64,000 nt of DNA from Bryum argenteum (Eukaryota > Streptophyta > Bryopsida > Bryales > Bryaceae), in contig CM073324.1 in the NCBI GenBank assembly GCA_037043015.1, positions 21,902,097 to 21,966,096 of the forward strand, in the 5' to 3' direction. This document shows, one piece after another, positions 56,572 to 64,000 of the stretch (positions are counted from its first letter, which is position 1; each line of letters starts with the position of its first letter). Both the position numbers and the translations under genes were made by a program. The notes beneath the pieces were generated by a model. That model saw nothing but the letters and a program-made list of their open reading frames with translations, made no database searches and had not been told where the DNA came from.

Positions 56572-59293
56572 ATGGGCGAGCAACAGCAGCTTCAGAGTTT
56601 GGTGCACGAATTAAAATGGTCCTACGTCGCCTTGTGGTCGTTCAATTCCGGAAACAGGTTGGTGTGCTTTTGCGAGAATTTTAGCGGCGGCGCAAATTCT
56701 TGTAACGTAATTGAAGTGCTTGCAAGAGTGTACAATTTAGTTTGTGCTCAAAACTCTTCCCAGGGTTTATGGGAGCCCGAATCTCAGCAACTTTGATGAA
56801 TTCAATTCAATTCAATTGTGTTGAATTCTTCTTCGTGGTTGGCTGGCTTCCTGGTTTAGGAATTTGGAGTGGCGAGCGGGTCACTGGCGTCAAACCGATA
56901 CGCAAGGTTGGGACGAGCAGTGCTTCAACTCCACCTTCAAGTCCTGCAAATTCGGAACGAGATTCGGGTAAGCGCCAGTCTTCCTGCTTTTCAGGGAACA
57001 ATCATTTTTTTGTTGATTATCCTAGGGTTTTCTTGATCACGACGCCGACACTGGAAAATTTACAAGCTCAGCTCTGTTCTCTGGGACACCGACTCGACTT
57101 ACTTAGTTCCTGCGACACACGGTCATACTCTGTTCTTGAATGTTACAGTGCAATTTTGTCTTTGACTCACTGCACGGAATTGCATTTAATTGCATGACCT
57201 GACGAATCTCTGAATTTGGAAGAAAGCCCTAAGTCAAAGTGTTTGGAATTGTGTAGATCTGTTGGCCTGGCGTTTGCCGAGAGAAGAAAACTATGGATGA
57301 ATGGATCCAAGGTTGTTGACAATGCAGGATCCAAGGAGCTAGTCGACTTCCTGCGACGTACCAGAATCTTGGTACATGCTCGTTGAAACTCAATACTACT
57401 TATGGAAAATTTCTTGTAAGCATGTGTTGCATTTTCTAATTTGTTGTTCTCTGAGCAGACTGCGATTTTCATTCCGTGGTCCGATGGCGTTCTGGAGCTT
57501 GGCACTTCCGAAAATGTAAAAAGCCTCACTCGACTTGATTACATTCCTTTCTTTCTTATGTGCAATTTTTTTTTGTCGGTATTCAGAATTGCTGAATTTT
57601 TTTTGGTATGATCACAGGTGCCGGAGAATTCAACTCTGGTGGACGAAATCGAACGCTACTTTTTGAACAAAATCGTGCCGACACTTCCCATGCTGCCACC
57701 GATGCCGCTAGAACAACAAGGCTACTCTTCGTTGAGCCCCTTGAATTACTCCCAGTCTTTTGAGCCGAATTCTCTGAACCGGCAAATCACCCAAAGGTAT
57801 GCCATATTCTCATGCATCAGATTGACATATCCTGAAGTAGCTGATTCCTTTTCACTGAAAGTGATGTTTTGTTTTGCTGTGGCAGAGGATCGAACATGAA
57901 CCCTGACATGTTCTTGCACGGAGAGACATCGGGGGGAGGAGCCATGTTGCTCGATGCTTCGAAGGTCTGGAAGATGCAAACAACAGCGCCCGTGTATTAC
58001 CCTCCCGTGCAGCAACGAACTCGAGGACAGTACCGTTCTCGATCAAACACCACTTCTTCGAGTGTAAGCTCCTTGGACGAGCGCTTGTCTGCCGGTGATT
58101 CCCCCGAACAGCTCTTCATGGCGAGCTCGAGCCAACGCCAAACTTCAGTTTCCAACACCAGTTCCTCTCCCACAAGGTCAAAGCTCTCATCAATTAAGAG
58201 GCCTATGAGCCGTTCTTATCGTGGGGTTTTGTTGTTAAGCAATCCACTCATGATGTTTTATGAGCATGCAGTATTGATTTTGTGAGATTGATGCAGGGCG
58301 GCGGGTTCTCATAGCCCTGAGATGAACCAGTTGGAGGTGACACGAGGCCCAATGCAAGAGACTCGGGTGGAGGAGGAGTTTCAGGACGCTTTGAACAGCA
58401 TGATGCTGGCCGCTGGCGCCGCTCTAGACAACTTTCCATCGTTAGAGACTAGCAATCTGAATGCTCTCGACTCGCAATCTTACAATTTGCAAAGCCCGTT
58501 CACGGAATGGCGACAGACGCGCATTCAAAAGCGGACTGACGGTCGGAAACAGTACGTTCTACGCCGCTGCATTGAGATCATGAAACAGATCTCTCCTTCC
58601 AGCAGCAATAACAATAACAATAACAATAACAACAGCAACGTGCCGACCCAAACTGATACCCAGGCCGTCATACATAATGTCGGTCAGCATGGACCACGAG
58701 TTGCGTCGAGCTCCAGCCCCGAAACCATTGCCAACGACCCCTTCGACCAGGTACTAGCCATTTGCACATCTCTTGTTATGACAGAGAAACCACATGAGAT
58801 GTTTATGTATTAAGCACTTGAGCCTTTTGCAGGTTCCACCGAGAGTGCAAAGACGACCTCGAGGAGGCTCCCGAATTGCCAGCATGGGTGCAGTTCATAG
58901 CGGCCACGACGAAGCAGCCATGAATCATATGCTAGCAGAGAGACGACGCAGGGTGAAACAAAAAGAGAACTTCGCAGCTTTACGAAGATTAGTGCCTATA
59001 ATTTCGAAGGTAAGCAACCCACTCAATCCCGTTCGAAGGATCTTTCATTAATCTACATGATCCGTACCTAATAGTGGTGATTGCCCCTGCAGGCAGACAA
59101 AGCTTCGATCCTCGGGGATGCCATAGTCTACCTCAAGGATTTGCAGGACAGAATAGAAGGATTGCAAATGAACCGCGCCGAAAGTGAGAGACGGTACGAG
59201 GAGTTACAAAAGTCCCACAAGGAGTTGCAGGAACGAAATAAGGAACTGGAGTCAATGGTGCATAATCCAGTAACAAGGCTACGTTCCATTTAG
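56572..59293 (+). CDS. bHLH transcription factor with MYC_N domain
   Basis: Nuclear DNA-binding factor. Start chosen at MGEQQQLQSLVHELKWSYVA, which matches the MYC_N opening; in-frame upstream Mets exist. Clear later exons: 57,257-57,371 (SVGLAFAERRKLWMNGSKVV), 57,459-57,515 (TAIFIPWSDGVLELGTSEN), 57,618-57,796, 57,886-58,176, 58,297-58,750, 58,833-59,009 and 59,093-59,293. The exons between about 56.75 and 57.25 kb are uncertain because the frame changes there. The bHLH domain is split by an intron after LRRLVPIISK. Its basic region NHMLAERRRRVKQKENF keeps the His-Glu-Arg residues for E-box binding, and helix 2 reads ADKASILGDAIVYLKDLQDR, followed by a coiled coil. A (AAC/AAT)n stretch encodes a poly-Asn run near 58,605. 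The domain order fits plant subgroup III bHLH factors (TT8/GL3/AMS-like); the exact subgroup is open. Confidence 0.85.
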
Positions 59294-59994
59294 TACCCAC
59301 CATTTCACCACTTGTACAGCATAGACTTCCATGCATGCCACATGAGGAACACATTCCTCAAAGGCTACAACAGACAGACAGACAGACAGACAGAGAATTG
59401 AGCTTTGTTTAGGATGAGCTTTAGCAAGCAAGTGTGCTTAACTTGCAATCAATTTTGTACAGACTTCAGCTCTGATCTATTTCCTATAGTTACCGCTTTT
59501 TTCAACATTCTGATATGACTGACTCCGATTGATTCAAGGAAGAGATATCATTTCATTGAAATTTCTTCAAAAGCAAGTGCTCACATCTTGCTTTTGACTC
59601 AAGAAAGCTCACAATAAATTTCAGTTCCAGGATGCGTTACATTCATGTTGTGTGGAAGATAGTGCATGTCAGTTTCAGTTTCGTACATTAATTTCAAACA
59701 CACTCTTGAGCGAGGAGAGGAACTGTACTTGTGAGTCTTCAGAACAATGATGATTCTTTACTCCAGAGAATGTCGTGTAAACATGAAGTTGAAAGGGCAT
59801 GGACCGCATTGAGGCTCTTTTGATCAATAATGGTTCTTCAGAACTCCTTCAATGTTATTGATTTTGCATGACCATGAACGGAAACGCATTAGATGTTTTA
59901 GATGATCCATTTTCTTTCACTGGTGGAAAGGTGGTCCGAGTAAAGCCATACTGTGTGCTACTATGGCTTTACTCGTGGGTTTACTGCTTGATTG
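59294..59994. other. bHLH 3' flank
   Basis: Likely 3' UTR followed by spacer. It includes a short (GACA)n microsatellite at about 59,371-59,394. No other gene is recognised. Confidence 0.4.
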
Positions 59995-60470
59995 GTTATG
60001 CGATCCAATTGTTTTCACAACTCTACAAAAATATCCGCTTCCAATAACACCTTATGCAGCCCGATCCGTCCGGTCGTCCCCGTGATCATTGTGTCACAAA
60101 ACAAAACCCCAAAAGTAGTAGTTGCCTTAAATAATAAACTAGTACCTCCGTGCGGCGTTGCCGCGCTCATGCAAATAATTTCCAATATTTTTGGGATTAT
60201 AAATACTTGGAAATGCAATATCTCGGGATCCGTCTACCTCTGTTGCAATCCGATTGTTCTCCACAACTTTTCGAAAGAACCCGCTTCCAACGCCACCTCA
60301 TGTGCCCCAATTTGGCCGGCACTGCCCCAATCTCACCGGCAACACCTCTTATCATAATGTCAGATACATCCAAAACAAAACAAAGTACTTGCCTTAAATA
60401 ATAAACTAGTTTGCCTTCGTGGCATTGCCACGACCATTTAAATAATTTTATCATGTCGTTCTTGTTTTTT
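59995..60470 (-). mobile_element. Two tandem Helitron-like 3' ends
   Basis: Read on the minus strand, two units each show a GC hairpin (GCGGCAACGCCGC at 60,152-60,164; CGTGGCAATGCCACG at 60,418-60,432) followed 8-10 nt later by CTAG and then T, the arrangement of a Helitron 3' terminus. Homology continues past CTAG into TTTATTATTTAAGGCAA in both, so the pair is a tandem duplication of about 265 bp rather than two independent insertions. No RepHel frame is present. Confidence 0.4.
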
Positions 60471-60559
60471 CTGATAGATTTATAATTAGGTCATTTCTGT
60501 AATTTTTGGTGATGTGGGGCCACAAGAATGACCTAATTAAAAATATTGGGCACTAGGGT

Positions 60560-60725
60560 GCACGACGTGTCGTTGAAAAAGGGTCTTTTTGTAGAGCTGG
60601 AGACAACAATTGGATTGCAACTTCAGCCGAGAGATCTTGAGATATTGAATTTCAAGTATTTATAGCCCGTGAAATATTTAAAATGATTAGTATGAGCGTG
60701 GCAACGCTATGGAGGCATACGAGTT
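60560..60725 (+). mobile_element. Helitron-like 3' end, opposite orientation
   Basis: This segment matches the inverted sequence of the preceding unit over about 150 bp (GGATTGCAAC, GAGATATTGAATTTCAAGTA, GAGCGTGGCAACGC) and ends GGAGGCATACGAG followed by T. CGAG stands where the other copies have CTAG. It is a diverged family member in the other orientation. Confidence 0.4.
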
Positions 60726-60758
60726 AAGATTCAAAAATCTATTTACTAGTAGGAACAT

Positions 60759-60923
60759 TGTTCAAAATGTTGATTGGAATGAAACGTCCTAAATGACATA
60801 ATATATTCATCATGTCTAAAATGACATAAACCTATATCGTTGAGACTGACAAAATCATGTCTATCATGACATAAATCTCTTATGTCATTTTAAACATGTC
60901 ATTCTAGTCAACACATTTGAACA
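60759..60923. mobile_element. 165-bp MITE with ~44-bp TIRs
   Basis: The left end TGTTCAAAATGTTGATTGGA and the inverted right end TGTTCAAATGTGTTGACTAG align, and the similarity runs to AAATGACATAA on both sides. The centre is made of ATGACATAA/ATGTCTA motifs. No coding capacity is present, and the superfamily is uncertain. Confidence 0.55.
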
Positions 60924-62120
60924 CCAATCCCTAATGGTTATTATTTAATTCAGTACGCATACTAAAATTTCAAAACAATTATAATCTATAAAAACAATTA
61001 TAATCTATAGTTCATCATTAGAAAAGATACTACTCAATATTTCAACTTTTTGCACAATGAGAAGGATTTCGAATCTTTCAGCTATAGTACAACACTGGCT
61101 CCATATTATCTCTGCCCAACACTTGGAAGTACACATGATTGTAAAGGAATCTTGTACAACTTTCACAATGCGGTAAAAAATGTACACATTATGTACATGT
61201 CTCCACTGTTAGTATGGGGCAATGTACCTGACGGGTACATCTCACACTAGGTGATTGAGCTGATTTGGGGCAGTTTTTGAAGTAAACTTTTGAAGAGCCG
61301 TGCAAAAGTTCCCGCTCACTTGCGAGCCGGCTTGACGGAGATCCACCTCCCATCGCCTTCGTCGTCATCTTTAGTTCATTGTAAGTCCCTCATTTACCTT
61401 TCATCGCTACAGCAGATTGTTAAGGATCAACGCGCTGATCACAAAGTACGTTTGCTTCTCATTACGTTGAAGATGATGAACCGGAGAATTCCAGTATGGA
61501 AAATATTGAGATCGGTATGAAAATCGGTGAATCTCTGAGATCGCTTGAGCATTGTAGACTGTGTGTGCACACTGTCAAGAACGTGACGAGAATCATGCAG
61601 GAGCGAGTGATTAATTACTGTTCCCGTACGCGGAGCAGTTCCATCTCGATCTTGATAGCAGCTCTCATTAAATTGTCAACCGCGCTGGCAACCTCCCTCT
61701 TTATCCGGCACGATGTCAGCATCCAGCTCGCTTTAACTCAGACTCGGTGATGCAGGTCGTTGTTGTAAGATTATCGCGCGCGACCAGAAGATAAGAATTA
61801 GGAGCGACAATCTCATCTGCGCTCGGTCTAAGATTTGTTACGAATCACATCTGTTGAAATGCAGAAAACTTAGCAATTAGATCGCTGTGTACTTTCATGA
61901 TAGTAGTTGCGGCAATTTATTTCTACTTCTCCCGTTACGGTACACCGATGATTATATCTCTCGGAAGTAGCTTTCATCCTTAATTGAGCTGGCGGCCTTT
62001 CACTATATTTCAGCTGACTTTTAACTTCTTGGTGCAACAGGCCATTCGGAGAAGTTTACTGAGAGTATTAACGTCGTCTCGAGCAGGAAATTTGAACAGG
62101 AGATTGCCTGACTCGTTCTT
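60924..62120. other. Laccase upstream region
   Basis: No gene is recognised. Base composition becomes more balanced from about 61,280 on, as upstream of the ATR gene. Short frames at 61,290-61,750 lack known motifs. Confidence 0.35.
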
Positions 62121-62123
62121 AGA

Positions 62124-62130
62124 TATATAA
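62124..62130 (+). promoter_or_regulatory. TATA box of the laccase gene
   Basis: TATATAA lies 80 bp before the chosen ATG, at a distance that gives a short 5' leader. Seen directly; use as a core promoter is inference. Confidence 0.5.
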
Positions 62131-62209
62131 GCTGTGAGGAACGATGTGAATGCTGCGCATCGTCTTTCATCGTAGCACACTACCGAGTGGCAGAACGAAT
62201 TCGTTCAAA

Positions 62210-64000
62210 ATGGTTTTTCATGTCGTTTCGCTGGTCTTGTCGCTCCTGGTTGTGATATCGAAAGCCTCCTGTAGACAGCACAATCACACTGATCCTTACG
62301 CAATTTCTTCTTTGGCATCTAACGAGACGAACAAGTATTTTCACTTCGAGGTAAGGCACTGTTAACTAGATGTAGTCTCTCGGCATCGACGATCGGTCTT
62401 CATATTAGCGGTTATTTTATGATCGTGCTTATGCGAAAGAATGCGATGCAGAACTCTGTGTTTCTTTTCATATTCGTTTTCGGACAAGAAAGTATCCGTG
62501 TCGAACGGCATTGTATAATCTCGATTACAAATTTGACATGTGTTGCAGGTTGGTTATAAGAATGTAACTCGTCTAAATACTACCAAGACTTTGGTAGTCG
62601 TGAACGGCAAGTTTCCAGGTCCCACTGTCTACGCGCACGACGGGGACCGCTTGATAATCACAGTCTCTAATCAAATTAAAGAAGATGTCGCTATCCATTG
62701 GTAAGATCTCGCTACTTATTGGTAAAGTGTCCCTATTGATTGATCGATCTGCCAAGCTTCTTCGCGGCATATGGATCTTTCTACCTGCAACTCATCGATT
62801 TATGCGCTATGCACTTTGTCTTCCCAGCAGCCAAAAGGGAGAAAGAACACTGTTAGAGCTTCCGGTTCCATCTGCAACCAGCCAGTTTTTCTTTCAAAAC
62901 AGTGGTCAAGTATGTAGACGTATATGTTTGATTGTGTAGCAACTCCATGATATTTCGCGAAGTTGAAGAAGTAAATTCTCCAGGCTTCGTAGTGCGCTTC
63001 AATTTCTTAGAACATCTGGCCAGGTCAAATTCGGTTAAGTTTAAGTCGGTTTGTGCATAGTTGAGCATAGGATTACGAATACGTTTTAAGTTACGTCACG
63101 ATAGGCTCCAAGTTCTGATCGATTTGAAATTGAGTTGATCATCATGCATGACTTAATTGAACTTGTCCCTCTTGCTGTACTTCTTAGACCACATGAAGCT
63201 GTGCACGAACGTTAAGAATCCGTGTATCATCAGCTTTTTACATGAGAAGTAACCCCTGGCATGTTTGAGCAGGCATGGAGTTCGACAGATACTTTCCTGC
63301 TGGTCAGATGGAACCGCGTATATAACACAATGTCCCGTAAGATCTGGACAATCGTTCACTCACAATTTCACAGTGCAAGGCCAAATTGGCACACTACTTT
63401 GGCATGCTCATATCTCGTGGTTGCGCGCAACACTGCATGGGGCCATCGTGATATTACCGAGACCAGATGAACAGTATCCATTCGACCCTAAGCCTGACTA
63501 CGCAGTTCCCATCATACTTGGTACGTATCCTTTCTTCCTCTGTGCATGCTTATCTACCAGTAAAATCTTCAAACAATTCTTTGTTATTGCACTGACTGTC
63601 GGAAAGCCATATAACTTTTTATTAAAAATGATCAATCTATTCTTGAAGTTTCTAGTTGATGTAATATATCTTGTTAAAGTATAGTAATAGTGGATTGGGT
63701 TTCTTTTTATACTCATCCCTTCAGAGGGCTGAAATTGGTTCAAACACCCTGCAGTACTACTTAGGTGATTCACAGATATCAAACTCTGACAAAGAACTTT
63801 CAGATGTTGAGACTTAGACAACACTTGATACGCTCCATTTTTCAGCTCCTAAAGGGTGTAAACTGTGAAGCATTCTTAACTGCTGATCGTGTTACCAATA
63901 TTGATGATCGTGTCTAGCTGAGGTAACACCGCTGACTGTTCGGGTTTTCACATGTTTGTAGGTGAATGGTGGAATGCGAACACTGAGACCGTCGAGAAAG
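62210..64000 (+). CDS. Laccase (multicopper oxidase), 5' part, runs off the window
   Basis: Secreted copper enzyme that oxidises phenolics in the cell wall with reduction of O2 to water. The start at [20 protein letters not shown] gives a clear signal peptide; an in-frame Met 20 codons upstream would hide it. Exons: 62,210-62,350, 62,549-62,700, 63,273-63,520 and 63,962 to the window end, all GT-AG and in phase. Exon 2 contains [19 protein letters not shown]. The first copper motif HWHGV is split by intron 2, followed by [20 protein letters not shown]. The second motif [20 protein letters not shown] is complete, and exon 4 begins [13 protein letters not shown]. These pairs supply four of the His ligands of the trinuclear centre; the C-terminal copper sites lie beyond the window. 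Plant laccase fits better than ascorbate oxidase because of the [11 protein letters not shown] and TQCP motifs. No damage is seen. Confidence 0.92.

Noticed and set aside
62210-64000. Ascorbate oxidase or SKU5-type protein instead of laccase
   Set aside because: HWHGV...[11 protein letters not shown] and [12 protein letters not shown] are laccase-type and keep all four visible copper ligands, which SKU5-type proteins lack.

Overview
The window comes from a nuclear chromosome of a land plant. Three multi-exon host genes with GT-AG introns, mostly 70-250 bp, are recognisable: an ATR checkpoint kinase, a MYC_N-type bHLH transcription factor and a laccase. The rest is AT-rich repeat DNA. The compact introns and the divergent bHLH N-terminus hint at a bryophyte or lycophyte rather than a flowering plant. 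That is inference; there is no organellar or rDNA anchor.

Layout. 1-6.3 kb: AT-rich flank with a 976-bp TTAA-flanked element (2,731-3,706), then the ATR upstream region with a telo-box. 6.36-18.72 kb: ATR gene, plus strand, from start codon to FATC stop. 19.38-22.80 kb: a whole PIF/Harbinger transposon with 28-bp TIRs, a TAA target duplication, a lightly broken transposase and an opposing Myb/SANT gene whose intron seems to hold a SINE. 23.3-25.6 kb: ruined MULE transposase, minus strand. 25.6-31.6 kb: AT-rich DNA with 127-bp and ~80-bp tandem arrays. 31.7-36.1 kb: a mosaic holding a 581-bp copy of part of the bHLH gene, an unidentified exon, four ~222-bp repeats that each carry an exon-like block, short tandem repeats and a TIR element. 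36.8-38.7 kb: one TTAA element nested inside another, making a long inverted repeat. 38.7-43.4 kb: AT-rich decayed repeats. 43.41-51.17 kb: a 7.76-kb Harbinger-like element with TIRs and a GTA target duplication. It carries a Myb/SANT gene (minus), a multi-exon Ulp1/SENP-type protease gene (plus) and a DDE transposase (plus) that seems to follow the protease in the same reading frame. 51.2-55.7 kb: a short retroposon with a 10-bp target duplication, a MITE, another TTAA element and a ~225-bp tandem array. 56.1-59.3 kb: bHLH gene. 59.3-62.1 kb: Helitron-like ends and a MITE. 62.2-64.0 kb: 5' part of a laccase gene that runs off the window.

The most unusual signals are the Ulp1 protease inside (and perhaps fused to) a Harbinger element, and a family of ~975-bp elements whose TTAA flanks and CCCCTAAACG ends look like piggyBac, which is rare in land plants. 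The nested TTAA copy lets the empty site be compared with two other copies.

The three host genes have no evident joint pathway: ATR acts in the nuclear DNA-damage response, the bHLH in transcription, and laccase in the apoplast. They look like ordinary chromosomal neighbours separated by transposon blocks. No convincing LTR retrovirus-like element, CRISPR array, rRNA or tRNA gene was seen.
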